Notes: generated by a model not told the origin, from the sequence alone. Shown: positions 44,159 through 52,873, counted from the stretch's first letter. The stretch: 64,000 nucleotides of DNA from Rhizobiales bacterium 62-17 (GCA_001898965.1 MKVW01000003.1:165373-229372), one strand, 5' to 3'. Program-made: numbers and translations.

Positions 44159-45027
44159 TCCGGCATTTCCTCGCCGTGGCGCAGAGCGGGACGCTGTCCG
44201 GCGCCGCCCGCAGCCTGAAGGTCGATCATGCGACCGTCAGCCGGCGGCTGACCGCCCTTGAAGCGGCGCTCGATGTCCGGCTCGTCGATCGCCTGCCGCG
44301 ATCCTGTCGGCTCACCATGGTCGGCAGACAGGTGTTCGAACGCGCCATGGAGATGGAAGCCGGCGCCCATGGCATCGCCCGATTGGCCAAGGCGGCCCAT
44401 GCGCCGCTGGTCGATAAAGTAGCGCTCAGTGCCGCGCCGGTCCTAGTCACGCATTTGCTGGCGGAGCATCTGACGCGCTTCCGCGCGGAATATCCGGATA
44501 TTCGTCTGTCGCTCTCGTCGGAAGGCCAACGGATTTCGCTGAGCCGCCGGGAAGCCGATGTGGTGCTCCGGATGGCGCGGCCGGACGAGGCGAGCAGCGT
44601 GGCGCGCAAAATCGGGACAATGGCCTTCGGCCTCTATGCGCACCGAACTTACGTTCATCTGGCGACGCCGGCGAAGTGGCAATTCATCGCCTTTGATGAA
44701 AGCTTCGCCGATATGCCGCAACAGCTGTGGCTGCTGGGCCTCGCCGGCAAGCGGCCGGTAGCCTGCGAATTGAATCTGATCAGCGAACATCTCATTGCCG
44801 CGCGGGCGGGCGCCGGCGTGGCGGGGCTGCCTTGCTTTCTTGGTGAGCGCGAACGCGATCTCGTGCGCATCGACCAAGATGTCCCGCCGTTCTCGCGCGA
44901 CATCTGGCTCGCGGTTCACCGCGACCTACGCAAGGCCCCAGCGGTGCGCGCGGTGATGGATTTCGTCACCGGCGCCGTTTCGGACAATCGCGACTTGTCG
45001 TTACGTGCTAATCGCGCCGGCGCGTGA
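44125..45027 (+). CDS. LysR family transcriptional regulator
   Basis: 300 residues: N-terminal HTH (about 8-68; FLAVAQSGTLSGAARSLKVDHATVSRRLTALE) and a LysR substrate-binding domain (about 95-290). The helix-turn-helix variant with HATVSRR is that of the family branch that usually controls a divergent transporter or oxidoreductase, here the DHA2 exporter. Its start lies inside a 15-bp tandem repeat, so the first residues (VDWQIIDWED) are a repeat product. The 3' end overlaps the convergent RDD gene by 20 bp. Confidence 0.9.
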   Translation: MVDWQIIDWEDIRHFLAVAQSGTLSGAARSLKVDHATVSRRLTALEAALDVRLVDRLPRSCRLTMVGRQVFERAMEMEAGAHGIARLAKAAHAPLVDKVALSAAPVLVTHLLAEHLTRFRAEYPDIRLSLSSEGQRISLSRREADVVLRMARPDEASSVARKIGTMAFGLYAHRTYVHLATPAKWQFIAFDESFADMPQQLWLLGLAGKRPVACELNLISEHLIAARAGAGVAGLPCFLGERERDLVRIDQDVPPFSRDIWLAVHRDLRKAPAVRAVMDFVTGAVSDNRDLSLRANRAGA

Positions 45028-45484
45028 TGATCACGTCGGACAAGATGTCGTGCAGACAGCGCTTGTTGCGGGTGAACAGACAGACCAGCAGCGAGAACGG
45101 CGTCAGGATCGTGAAGCTCAGATAGAACATCACCGCATGGGCGGCGGCATTGATGAACGGCACCGGATGGCCGTCGGTGAGGCTCGCTTCAAGATCCATG
45201 AAGCGCATACCGGGCGTGCCGTGGCGCCAACCCGAAACCGTCAGGCCGTTGTAGAAAAAGGCGACCAGCGGAAACAGGAAGGGGATCGGCAGCCAGGCGA
45301 GGCCAAAGGTGACGACACCCAGGACGCCCAGCACCATGAAGGCGATGGTGACCAGAATGGTGACGAGGATCAGGTCAAGACAGACCGCGATCACCCGGCG
45401 CGTCCGCACGCCCTCAAGGGCTGCGGCCGGCAGATCGTTTTCCAGGATCACCGGAGACGGGGAGTTTTGGCCGGAATAGCTCAT
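45008..45484 (-). CDS. RDD family membrane protein
   Basis: 158 residues with three to four helices and the RDD pattern: RTRRVIAVCLDLILV (Arg then Asp in helix 1), WRHGTPGMRFMDLEAS between helices, and NKRCLHDILSDVIITRR at the end. The function of RDD proteins is mostly unknown; some act as Na+/H+ antiporters. GAGAGG lies 6 nt before the ATG at 45484, which fixes the start; the frame is open 22 codons more. Confidence 0.86.
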   Translation of the reverse strand: MSYSGQNSPSPVILENDLPAAALEGVRTRRVIAVCLDLILVTILVTIAFMVLGVLGVVTFGLAWLPIPFLFPLVAFFYNGLTVSGWRHGTPGMRFMDLEASLTDGHPVPFINAAAHAVMFYLSFTILTPFSLLVCLFTRNKRCLHDILSDVIITRRRD

Positions 45485-45625
45485 CTTGGTCCTCTCGAGG
45501 CGGCGCAAACCGCGACGCCTATCATTTGGGGAACGCCGGGCGGCGCGCAAGGTTCAAACGCCGCCAGCGTGCCCCAAGAGTCTGATTTATTGTGAGGGAG
45601 GAGCAATTTCAGGGATTTTTGCCGG

Positions 45626-46555
45626 TTACTGACCTTTTTGCTCCCGATTGGCGCCGTCCCAGGCGAGGATCACGTCCTTCATCGCGTCCGTGAAAATGGC
45701 GACGCCGCGGCCGCCGAAATGGCAGCCGTCCATGCGGTCCTCCGCCGAGATCAGGCGATCCGTATCGACGCCGGCGTAAATGCCCTTGGTCGGATCGGGC
45801 ATCTGATCCAAGGCGATGCCGACCGGATTTTCGCGGACCCATGGACTGTCCGGTTCGCAAAAGGTGGCACGTGTGACGAAAATCGGCGCGCGCAGACCTT
45901 TGCCGCGCAGGCCGTCGACCAGTCCGAGAAAGCGTTGGCGATAGGCGGCCGTGTCCGTGCCTTGACTGCGATCCTCTTCGCCTTGAACCCAGACGATGTG
46001 CGTGGGTTGGTAGGTCGGTGTCAGTTTGTCCAACTGCTGCATCAGCATGGCGAAAAGATTGCCGCCGGGCGCCCAGCGCTCGACCTTGGTGCCGCCAATC
46101 GCCAAGGGCACGATGACCACCTTGTCGTAGGCACCGGCTTCGATGAGCTTGTTGGCCAAGGTCGTCCAGCTCTCGCCGCGCTCGCCGCTGGTGCCGAGCA
46201 GGGGCGATTCCGCAATCTGGCATTTGCCTTCGAACCACGAAACGATGTTGGCGCCATGGTGCGATTTTCCGCGTTCGCCGGCCTCGTTGGAGGCATTCGA
46301 TTGACCGATCGCGAGGATGACGGCTGTGCGCGGGCCGGCGGCAGGACAGGCCACATCGGATTTATGGGGATAGGCGACAAGCCTGCCCAAGTTGTCGATC
46401 TCGATGCGCCGCTCGGCGGGCGTCCGCCATTCGGCTTCGAAACGCCGGATGGGATTGGCCGGCCACTGTCCCTGATGATCGCGTACCGCGCCGTAAAGGA
46501 AGGCGAGGACGACGACCAGCGCAACGACTGCAAAACGCACAAATTTCGCGATCAT
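45626..46555 (-). CDS. Secreted SGNH/sialate O-acetylesterase-like hydrolase
   Basis: 309 residues. An N-terminal hydrophobic segment (about 3-23) acts as signal or anchor. The catalytic domain has block I AIGQSNASNE (nucleophile Ser), VWVQGEEDR in place of block III, and DGCHFGGRG carrying the Asp-X2-His of block V, typical of the DUF303/CE6-like acetylesterases that deacetylate sugars. GGGGA sits 5 nt before ATG 46555; an ATG 9 codons upstream (46582) has no ribosome site. The sugar substrate is unknown. Confidence 0.83.
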   Translation of the reverse strand: MIAKFVRFAVVALVVVLAFLYGAVRDHQGQWPANPIRRFEAEWRTPAERRIEIDNLGRLVAYPHKSDVACPAAGPRTAVILAIGQSNASNEAGERGKSHHGANIVSWFEGKCQIAESPLLGTSGERGESWTTLANKLIEAGAYDKVVIVPLAIGGTKVERWAPGGNLFAMLMQQLDKLTPTYQPTHIVWVQGEEDRSQGTDTAAYRQRFLGLVDGLRGKGLRAPIFVTRATFCEPDSPWVRENPVGIALDQMPDPTKGIYAGVDTDRLISAEDRMDGCHFGGRGVAIFTDAMKDVILAWDGANREQKGQ

Positions 46556-46642
46556 CGGAATCCCCGGTTCGCGTTTTCTCATAGACGTATAGGGACATTG
46601 CGACCGGACGCGAAATGTCGACTTGAGCGCGGCTGCATTGAC

Positions 46643-46676
46643 ATTATATATTAAGTCTATAGTTTAAATATATTAT
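46643..46676. promoter_or_regulatory. AT-rich palindrome upstream of nitroreductase
   Basis: ATATATT (46646-46652) and AATATAT (46667-46673) are symmetric about CTATAG (46657-46662). The block contains ATTATATATTAA, which also occurs in the palindrome at 49516-49545 together with CTATAG. It ends 20 bp before ATG 46696, overlapping the likely promoter. Confidence 0.45.
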
Positions 46677-46695
46677 ATTCGAGCAGGACGTCCCC

Positions 46696-47298
46696 ATGTT
46701 TCCAACGATAAACGGTCGGCAAGCCGATCATCCGGTCAGCGGTATTTTCCTCGAACGCTGGTCGCCACGTGCCTTTGCTCCCGAGGCCATTCCGGACGAC
46801 GTGTTGCACACCATTTTCGAAGCTTCGCGCTGGGCGCCCTCGGCGACGAACATTCAGCCGTGGCACATTCTGTTCGCGCGTCAGGACACGCCGGACTTCG
46901 CGCGCTTTCTCGAGGTCATCTATCCTCGCAATGCGCGCTGGGCGGAACGCGCCTCGGTGCTGGCTTTCATTTTGTCCAAGAAAGAGCGGATCGTTCAGGG
47001 CGAAAGTGTCCCATCGCTCAACCGCAATCATGCTTTCTATGCCGGTGCCGCCTGGGCTTATCTGGCGTTGCAATCGAGCATTCTTGGCTGGGTCGCGCAC
47101 GCGATCGGCGGTTTCGATCAGGACGCCGCACGGCAAAAACTCGACATATCCGACGACTATCATATCAATATCGCGGTCGCGATCGGCAGGCAGGGCGACA
47201 AGACGATGCTGCCGCCCGACCTGCAAGCCCGCGAAGCGCCCACGACGCGGCATCCGATCAGCCATTTCGTCAGCGAAGGCGTGTTCAGAAAGCCCTGA
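46696..47298 (+). CDS. Nitroreductase family flavoprotein
   Basis: 200 residues: FMN-site motif ERWSPRAFAPEAIPDD at the N-terminus, EASRWAPSATNIQPWH, and the C-terminal IAVAIGRQGDK segment. The family reduces nitro groups, quinones or enones with NAD(P)H and FMN, or removes hydrogens in specialised members. AGGA lies 7 nt before ATG. The next gene, an LLM flavoprotein, begins 84 bp later on the same strand, so an operon is likely. Confidence 0.9.
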   Translation: MFPTINGRQADHPVSGIFLERWSPRAFAPEAIPDDVLHTIFEASRWAPSATNIQPWHILFARQDTPDFARFLEVIYPRNARWAERASVLAFILSKKERIVQGESVPSLNRNHAFYAGAAWAYLALQSSILGWVAHAIGGFDQDAARQKLDISDDYHINIAVAIGRQGDKTMLPPDLQAREAPTTRHPISHFVSEGVFRKP

Positions 47299-47381
47299 GC
47301 TTGGCCCATGGGTTGCTTCGGCTCGGTTGCAACGACGGCCGAGGCGCTGTCCATCAAGAAGAACCATGAAAGGTTGCAACC

Positions 47382-48485
47382 GTGGAATTCGGAATCTTCT
47401 CAAACGGCTTTCGCCCGCATTCAACGGCGGCCGAAAGCTATGCCGAAGACATTCGTGAGATCGTGCTGGCGGATGAGCTCGGTTTTCGCGATGCCTATAT
47501 CAGCGAACATCATGGCGAGCCGCCGCATATCGGCAAGGTCGATACCATTCCCGTGCCCGATCTGCTGATCTGCAAGGCCGCCGGATTGACGCGCAACATC
47601 CGCATGGGATCGGCGGTGAAGCTCATTCATCTACAGCATCCGGTCGATGTCGCCATCCAGGCGGCGGTGACCGATCATCTGCTGGGGCCAGGTCTGTTGG
47701 GGGCTGGCCGTTATATCTTCGGCTTTGGCACCGGCTTTTCGGCGCCGCGATTTTCCGAGGAGCGCGGGTTGTCGTTCGACGATCGGCAGGCGCGGCTCAT
47801 GGAATCGCTGCAGATCATTCAGCAGTGCTGGCAGACCGAACAACCGTTCGATGTCGACGGCCGATTTTGGAAGGGCAAGGGTATTCTCGCCTTGCCGAAA
47901 CCCCTAGCTGCGCAAGGTCCACCCATGGCGACCGCGACCCACAGCGATGCGATGCTGAAAATTGCTGGCGAACACGGCTACACGCTGCTGTTTGCTTTTC
48001 TCGATCAGCCGCAGCTCATCAACGCGCGCGTCGAGAAATATAATGATTTCGCCGCGGCGGCTGGGCGGCCACGGTCTCGCAAGAATGTCACTGTATCGCG
48101 CCTGGTCTACATTGCCGACAGTCGCGAACAGGCGATCGAGGATCTGCGTGACGCGGTGGCCTATGAAGTGGGCGTGCAGGCGCAGCGCGGTTTCCTGGCG
48201 ATGTTGAAACGCAACTACAATATCGACGTTCCCAACGATCGCAGCGCCATCGACGTTCTCGCGGGCAGCGGCTTGTATGTGCTGGGAACGGCCGAAGAAG
48301 TGACCCGGCAGCTCGAAGATTTCTATCATCAGTGCGGCGGCTTCGGCACCTTGCTCATCGTTGCTGGAAAGTCCTGGGCGAATTCGGAAAAACGCGCACG
48401 GTCGATGCGCGCTTTCATGCAGGATGTGGCGCCGAAACTCCGTCTATTGGATGACGCCCAGACGCAACTCGCCACGGCGGAATGA
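47382..48485 (+). CDS. Luciferase-like (LLM class) flavin-dependent oxidoreductase
   Basis: 367 residues, luciferase-like TIM barrel: MEFGIFSNGFRPH, ELGFRDAYISEHHGEP, NIRMGSAVKLIHLQHPVDVA, GRYIFGFGTGFSAPRF. Such enzymes use FMNH2 (from a partner reductase) and O2, or F420, to oxygenate small molecules. The upstream nitroreductase-type flavoprotein could supply reduced flavin. Starts with GTG 47382, with AAAGG 7 nt upstream. Ends before a symmetric hairpin. Confidence 0.9.
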   Translation: MEFGIFSNGFRPHSTAAESYAEDIREIVLADELGFRDAYISEHHGEPPHIGKVDTIPVPDLLICKAAGLTRNIRMGSAVKLIHLQHPVDVAIQAAVTDHLLGPGLLGAGRYIFGFGTGFSAPRFSEERGLSFDDRQARLMESLQIIQQCWQTEQPFDVDGRFWKGKGILALPKPLAAQGPPMATATHSDAMLKIAGEHGYTLLFAFLDQPQLINARVEKYNDFAAAAGRPRSRKNVTVSRLVYIADSREQAIEDLRDAVAYEVGVQAQRGFLAMLKRNYNIDVPNDRSAIDVLAGSGLYVLGTAEEVTRQLEDFYHQCGGFGTLLIVAGKSWANSEKRARSMRAFMQDVAPKLRLLDDAQTQLATAE

Positions 48486-48498
48486 TCGAAAAGAGAAT

Positions 48499-48529
48499 GC
48501 CTAAGCGCGTGCAAACGACGCGCTTAGGC
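48499..48529. terminator. Bidirectional hairpin between LLM and TctC genes
   Basis: Perfect 12-bp stem GCCTAAGCGCGT (48499-48510) / ACGCGCTTAGGC (48518-48529), 7-nt loop, between convergent genes; no T-run on either side. Confidence 0.6.
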
Positions 48530-48536
48530 CGGCCGC

Positions 48537-49502
48537 CTATTCGATACGGAACTGTTTGGCGGGCGCTTCCCACTGTTCGAACGCCGCCTTCTGAATGTCG
48601 CTCAACTCCTGTGGTGTAGAGCCGACGAGGTCGAAACCGAGACGGCCGAAAGAATTCTGCGCTTCAGGAGATTTCACCGCCGCCGCGACCAGCGCCGAAT
48701 ATTTCTGGATGATCTCATCAGGCGTGCCTTGCGGGGCATAGAGCGAATACCAGCCGTCACCCGTGAGCTTGTATCCAAGCTCGCTGAACGTGGGAACGTC
48801 GGGCAGGAGGGTGGAGCGCTTTGTACCTGATGTCGCGACAATGCGGATTTTATTGCCCTCGTGCAGCGCCACGGCATCGGATGTCGGTGTCACGCCGAGG
48901 GCGACCTGCCCGGCGGCCACATCGTTGAGAATAGGCATGCTGCCGCGATAGGGCACATGGCGAATATCGAGCTTGGCCTGTTCGCCAAACAGGATGCCGA
49001 GAAACTGCGGGATGCCGCCATTGCCCGGCGAGCCGAAAGCCCCATTCTTGGGATGTTGCCGCAGCCAGACCACCGCATCCGGCAATTCTTTCGCTGATGT
49101 CAGCGGACCGGTCGACAGTGCGTATTCAAAACGGGCGACCAGCGAGATCGGTTTGAGATCGGTCAGCGGATTGTATTGCAGGTCGGGATAGATGGTGGGG
49201 TGGATGACGATCGGCGCGATCGGGCTGAACAGCAGGGTCCGGCCGTCGGCGGCCGCGGTGATGCCGGCACGCACGCCGATGCGGCCATCGGCGCCGACGC
49301 GGTTTTCGACGATGACCTGTTCGCCACTGTCCTTGCGGACAGCTTCCGCGATGAGCCGCGCGAGGCCATCGCCGCCACCGCCCGGCGCGAAGGGGAAAAT
49401 GATGCGTATCGGCTGCGCGATCTGGGCTTGGGCCGCGCCGGCAAGGGTCAGCGAGAAGGCGGCAACGAGGGCCTTAAGCCCTGTCTTGAATGTCGTTGTC
49501 AT
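48537..49502 (-). CDS. Tripartite tricarboxylate transporter solute-binding protein (Bug/TctC)
   Basis: 321 residues. Signal peptide about 1-27 (ending GAAQAQ), then RIIFPFAPGGGGDGLARLI, VIVENRVGADGRIG and a FGSPGNGG loop, all Bug-family marks. Binds an organic acid in the periplasm; TctAB are not nearby. ATG 49502 is chosen because GGAG, embedded in the upstream in-frame ATG codon region, lies 6 nt away. It is convergent with the nitroreductase/LLM pair and has a strong palindrome in front of it. Confidence 0.92.
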   Translation of the reverse strand: MTTTFKTGLKALVAAFSLTLAGAAQAQIAQPIRIIFPFAPGGGGDGLARLIAEAVRKDSGEQVIVENRVGADGRIGVRAGITAAADGRTLLFSPIAPIVIHPTIYPDLQYNPLTDLKPISLVARFEYALSTGPLTSAKELPDAVVWLRQHPKNGAFGSPGNGGIPQFLGILFGEQAKLDIRHVPYRGSMPILNDVAAGQVALGVTPTSDAVALHEGNKIRIVATSGTKRSTLLPDVPTFSELGYKLTGDGWYSLYAPQGTPDEIIQKYSALVAAAVKSPEAQNSFGRLGFDLVGSTPQELSDIQKAAFEQWEAPAKQFRIE

Positions 49503-49515
49503 CGGATGCTCCATT

Positions 49516-49545
49516 AATATATAATTTCTATAGAGATTATATATT
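49516..49545. promoter_or_regulatory. 30-bp palindromic operator candidate
   Basis: Arms AATATATAAT (49516-49525) and ATTATATATT (49536-49545) are perfectly complementary, and the centre TCTATAGA (49527-49534) shares the same dyad; only the 49526/49535 pair mismatches. It begins 14 bp upstream of the TctC start and shares CTATAG and ATTATATATTAA with the element before the nitroreductase gene. Confidence 0.6.
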
Positions 49546-49664
49546 TTAAGGCGAGTCAATCCAGTTAGCCGCTCGGTGGCTCGCATTTCCGCGGCGATTG
49601 CACTTCGATCACCTTGGCTGTGTTATCGCCGGAGTGGATTCGCACGATCCGGAGAAAATGCCAG

Positions 49665-50354
49665 ATGAAGCGTCACCTCAGGCGGGCCGTCATTGCCGCT
49701 TCCCTATCGGCCGCTGCCGTTTTGCCGGCCTCCGCCCAAGGGCTTCCGCCAGGCTTTGCACGGGTTGCCGATGTAGTGCCGGGCATTTTGCAGGACGTGC
49801 GTTATGCCGGCAGCGACAATTTCTATGGCCGGCCGGTGCCTGGCTATGGTGCGGCCGAGTGCTGGCTGCTGAAGCCAGTGGCCGAAGCGCTGGGCAAGGT
49901 GGAGGCTGATGCGCGGGCGCGCGGTCTGCGGCTCGTGCTGTGGGATTGCTATCGGCCGCAGCGGGCGACGGATGCTTTCGTGCGCTGGGCGGCCGATCCC
50001 AACGATCAGGCGACCAAGGCGCGCTATTATCCCAACATCGACAAGAGTGCGTTGTTTGCGGCGGGCTATATCGCCAAGAACTCTTCGCATTCGACCGGCA
50101 CGGCCGTCGACCTCGGCCTGGCGATGGCCGATGGGCGCGTGCTCGACTTCGGTTCGTCCTATGATCTTTCAGATCCGATGTCGTCGACCGCGTCCACTGC
50201 CGTGTCGGCGGCGGCGCGCAGCAATCGCGCCGTGTTGCGCTCGCTCATGGAGGCGCGCGGCTTCAAGAACTATCACCGCGAATGGTGGCACTATTCCTAC
50301 CCGCCCGCCGGCCGGCAGCCGGCGCATGATGTGCCGATCACGGCGGGGCGCTAG
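49665..50354 (+). CDS. D-alanyl-D-alanine dipeptidase (VanX/DdpX-like, M15D)
   Basis: 229 residues. Signal peptide about 1-25 (ending ASAQG). Zinc ligands are complete: His142 and Asp149 in SSHSTGTAVDLG, His209 in REWWHYSY with catalytic Glu206; Arg97 (CYRPQ) is the substrate-positioning Arg. It cleaves D-Ala-D-Ala. With a periplasmic signal and no van cluster, it likely recycles peptidoglycan-derived dipeptide as in DdpX rather than giving resistance. ATG 49665 follows GGAGA about 10 nt upstream and starts the signal peptide cleanly. Confidence 0.92.
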   Translation: MKRHLRRAVIAASLSAAAVLPASAQGLPPGFARVADVVPGILQDVRYAGSDNFYGRPVPGYGAAECWLLKPVAEALGKVEADARARGLRLVLWDCYRPQRATDAFVRWAADPNDQATKARYYPNIDKSALFAAGYIAKNSSHSTGTAVDLGLAMADGRVLDFGSSYDLSDPMSSTASTAVSAAARSNRAVLRSLMEARGFKNYHREWWHYSYPPAGRQPAHDVPITAGR

Positions 50355-50355
50355 A

Positions 50356-50814
50356 TCATCGGTCGAGAACGGTCGGCGTGCTGCCGTCGGAAATGAATGA
50401 CGCGCGATATTGACCGGTCTGCGCGGTGGCTTCGCACTCCACCGTGGCTCTGCCTGCATAAGGGTTGGTGAAGCGGCAGGAGCCGACGGCTTGCAGCCGT
50501 CGCGTATTGCCCTTGTTGCCGAAAACGATGAGGTCGACGGGCTGCACGACGGCATCCTCGCCTTGCTTGACCTGATGTTTCCCCATGCCGCTGAAGGTGA
50601 TGATCTGCTTGTCGCGGCTGACGAAATAAAGGCCCGAACGACCATCAGGGTAGGACGTGTTCATCAGCGTATCGTGGCACGGACCGCTTTTCAGCCCGGG
50701 GCCGGAAAGATGCTGGCAAGTGCCTTTCAGGGTCAGCAGCTTGGTTTGCGCGGCCGCCGGAAAGGCAACACCTGTGGCAAGGCTCAGAACAATCAAAGAA
50801 AATAAATTTCGCAT
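50356..50814 (-). CDS. Secreted protein, hypothetical
   Basis: 152 residues with a signal peptide (about 1-22, ending FPAAAQ) and four Cys in the mature part (GTCQHLSG, SGPCHDTL, GSCRFTN, TVECEATA) that could form two disulfides. The rest is beta-rich, with FVSRDKQIITFSG and VQPVDLIVFGN. I recognise no family. The start at 50814 fits the signal peptide; GGGGA lies 9 nt upstream. It is convergent with the dipeptidase gene, separated by one base. Confidence 0.65.
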   Translation of the reverse strand: MRNLFSLIVLSLATGVAFPAAAQTKLLTLKGTCQHLSGPGLKSGPCHDTLMNTSYPDGRSGLYFVSRDKQIITFSGMGKHQVKQGEDAVVQPVDLIVFGNKGNTRRLQAVGSCRFTNPYAGRATVECEATAQTGQYRASFISDGSTPTVLDR

Positions 50815-50888
50815 GATCAAAAATCCCCGGAAGATAACGATCCGGACGCGCAAATGTTCCCGCAGGTTCCATGACGCGCGACATGCTC

Positions 50889-50917
50889 CTGTCACACAGG
50901 CGACGCGCGAGCGTCAC
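50889..50917 (+). promoter_or_regulatory. Possible Pho box upstream of btaA
   Basis: CTGTCAC (50889), GCGACGC (50900) and GCGTCAC (50911) repeat with an 11-bp period, the layout of PhoB boxes (CTGTCAT plus 4 bp). Two of the three units keep GTCAC. The intervening bases are not AT-rich as in the consensus, so the match is partial. The site ends 38 bp before the btaA ATG. Confidence 0.35.
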
Positions 50918-50955
50918 GCGACTCGCATAACCGGCTCGCACAATGAGCGGGGCGC

Positions 50956-52224
50956 ATGCTCCGTCAGTTCGGGAGCCAGCCCTTGTCCGATGTCGCCGCC
51001 GCGGTTCGCCGCCACACCACGAGCAATCTCAAACAGGCCGTGCATAAAAACGGCACGTTGTCGCGCGAAGGGGCGATGGAACGGCTGTTCACCTTCGCCT
51101 TTCGCGGCCTGGTCTATCCGCAGATCTGGGAAGATCCGGTGGTCGACATGGACGCGCTGGCGATCCGCCCAACCGATCATGTGGTGACGATCGCCTCGGG
51201 CGGCTGCAATGTGATGAGCTATCTGGTGGCTGGGCCTGCCAAGATCACCGCGCTCGATCTCAATGGCGCTCATATCGCGCTCAACCGGCTGAAGTTGACG
51301 GCGGTGCGTACGCTGCCGGGCCATAAGGAATTCTATCGCTTCTTCGGTTGCGCCGATCGTCGTGACAATGTCGGTCTCTATGAACAGCATATTCGATCGG
51401 AACTGGACGAGACTTCGCAGCGCTATTGGGAAAAGCGCGGCCTGTCCGGCCGTCGCCGCATCGGCGCCTTCTCGCGCGGTTTCTATCGCACGGGGCTGCT
51501 CGGCTCCTTCATCGGCGCGGCCCATTTGGTGGCGCGTCTGCACGGCTGCGATCCCAAGCGCATTTTGAAAGCCACCTCGCGCGAGGAACAGCGTGCGCTG
51601 TTCGAGAAACATTACGCGCCCGTCTTCGACAGCTTCCTGTTGCGCCGCATCGTCGCCAATCCAGCGTCGCTTTACGGGCTTGGCATTCCGCCGGCGCAAT
51701 ATCGCGCGCTCGCTGGCGATGAAGGCATGCCTATTGTCTTGAAGAAGCGGCTCGAGACTTTGTGCTGCGACTTCGACATCGCCGACAATTACTTTGCCTG
51801 GCAGGCCTTCGGCCGTCGCTACGACACCGGCAGCAATCCGAGCTTGCCGCCTTATCTGCAGCAGCGCCACTTCGAAACCGTGCGGGCTCGGGCGAGCCGT
51901 GTCGACGTGCGCCATCAATCGATGACGCGCTTCCTGCACACGAGCCCCGGCGCCAGCGCCGATTGCTATGTGCTGCTCGATGCGCAGGATTGGATGAGCG
52001 ACGTCGACCTCACCGAATTGTGGGAGGAGATCACCCGCACGGCGCGGCCGGGCGCACGCGTCATCTTCCGCACCGCCGCCGACGAGCGTTTGCTGCCAGG
52101 GCGCATTCCCGACCGCATCCTGTCGCGTTGGACCTATGAGGAGAGCCGCAGCCGCGTGCTTGGTGCCCGCGATCGCTCGTCGATCTATGGCGCGTTCCAT
52201 CTCTACACCTTGCGGGGTGCGTGA
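50956..52224 (+). CDS. btaA: S-adenosylmethionine:diacylglycerol 3-amino-3-carboxypropyltransferase
   Basis: 422 residues of the DUF3419/BtaA family: LFTFAFRGLVYPQIWEDP near the N-terminus, the SAM-fold segments VVTIASGGCNVMSYL and ITALDLNGAHIALN, FFGCADR, and a C-terminal DVDLTELWEEI / ARVIFRTAAD part. It transfers the aminocarboxypropyl group of SAM to diacylglycerol, giving diacylglyceryl homoserine, the first step of the phosphorus-free betaine lipid DGTS. btaB follows 1 bp later. In rhizobia this pair is induced by phosphate limitation through PhoB. Confidence 0.93.
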   Translation: MLRQFGSQPLSDVAAAVRRHTTSNLKQAVHKNGTLSREGAMERLFTFAFRGLVYPQIWEDPVVDMDALAIRPTDHVVTIASGGCNVMSYLVAGPAKITALDLNGAHIALNRLKLTAVRTLPGHKEFYRFFGCADRRDNVGLYEQHIRSELDETSQRYWEKRGLSGRRRIGAFSRGFYRTGLLGSFIGAAHLVARLHGCDPKRILKATSREEQRALFEKHYAPVFDSFLLRRIVANPASLYGLGIPPAQYRALAGDEGMPIVLKKRLETLCCDFDIADNYFAWQAFGRRYDTGSNPSLPPYLQQRHFETVRARASRVDVRHQSMTRFLHTSPGASADCYVLLDAQDWMSDVDLTELWEEITRTARPGARVIFRTAADERLLPGRIPDRILSRWTYEESRSRVLGARDRSSIYGAFHLYTLRGA

Positions 52225-52225
52225 G

Positions 52226-52873
52226 ATGTCCGGCGCCGCCGAACATATGGATCGCATCTATCGGTGGCAGGCGCCGATCTACGATCTGACGCGCAAGCCT
52301 TATCTGCTCGGCCGCGACAGGCTGATTGCAGCACTCGATCCGCCGCCCGGTGGAACGGTGCTGGAGATCGGCTGCGGCACGGGGCGCAATCTCATTGCCG
52401 CGGCGCGGCGTTGGCCGCGCGCGCGTTTCTATGGCTTCGACATTTCGTCGGTGATGCTGGCCAATGCGCGCCGCGCCGTTCGCGATGCGGGCCTCGACAA
52501 GCGCATCATGCTGGCGCCGGCCGATGCGGCTTTGTTCGATCCGCAGCAGGTGTTCGGGCGCGGCAGTTTCGATCGCGTTTTCATGTCCTATACGCTGTCG
52601 ATGATCCCGCCGTGGCGGGAAGCCTTGGCGCGCGGCTGTGACGTGCTGTCGCCGGACGGCGAATTGTTCGTTGCCGATTTCGGCGATCAAGCTCATCTGC
52701 CCAAGGCCTTTCGGGCGATGCTTTATCGCTGGCTGGCCGCCTTTTCGGTCACGCCGCGTCTTGATCTCGAAGAGGAGCTTGGCCGGCAGGCCGAGGCGCG
52801 CGGGCGCGTTTCGAAGTTCGAACGGCCTTATCGCGGCTATGCCTTCCTGGGACATATTGGCCCAGGGGTCTGA
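52226..52873 (+). CDS. btaB: Diacylglyceryl homoserine N-methyltransferase
   Basis: 215 residues, class I SAM methyltransferase: motif I VLEIGCGTGRNL (about 43-54), FYGFDISSVML, and motif with DRVFMSYTLSMIPPW. The N-terminal MDRIYRWQAPIYDLTRKPYLLGRD is typical of BtaB. It adds three methyl groups to diacylglyceryl homoserine to make DGTS, the membrane betaine lipid. The start lies 1 bp after the btaA stop. The assignment rests on the family pattern plus the btaA neighbour. Confidence 0.91.
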   Translation: MSGAAEHMDRIYRWQAPIYDLTRKPYLLGRDRLIAALDPPPGGTVLEIGCGTGRNLIAAARRWPRARFYGFDISSVMLANARRAVRDAGLDKRIMLAPADAALFDPQQVFGRGSFDRVFMSYTLSMIPPWREALARGCDVLSPDGELFVADFGDQAHLPKAFRAMLYRWLAAFSVTPRLDLEEELGRQAEARGRVSKFERPYRGYAFLGHIGPGV

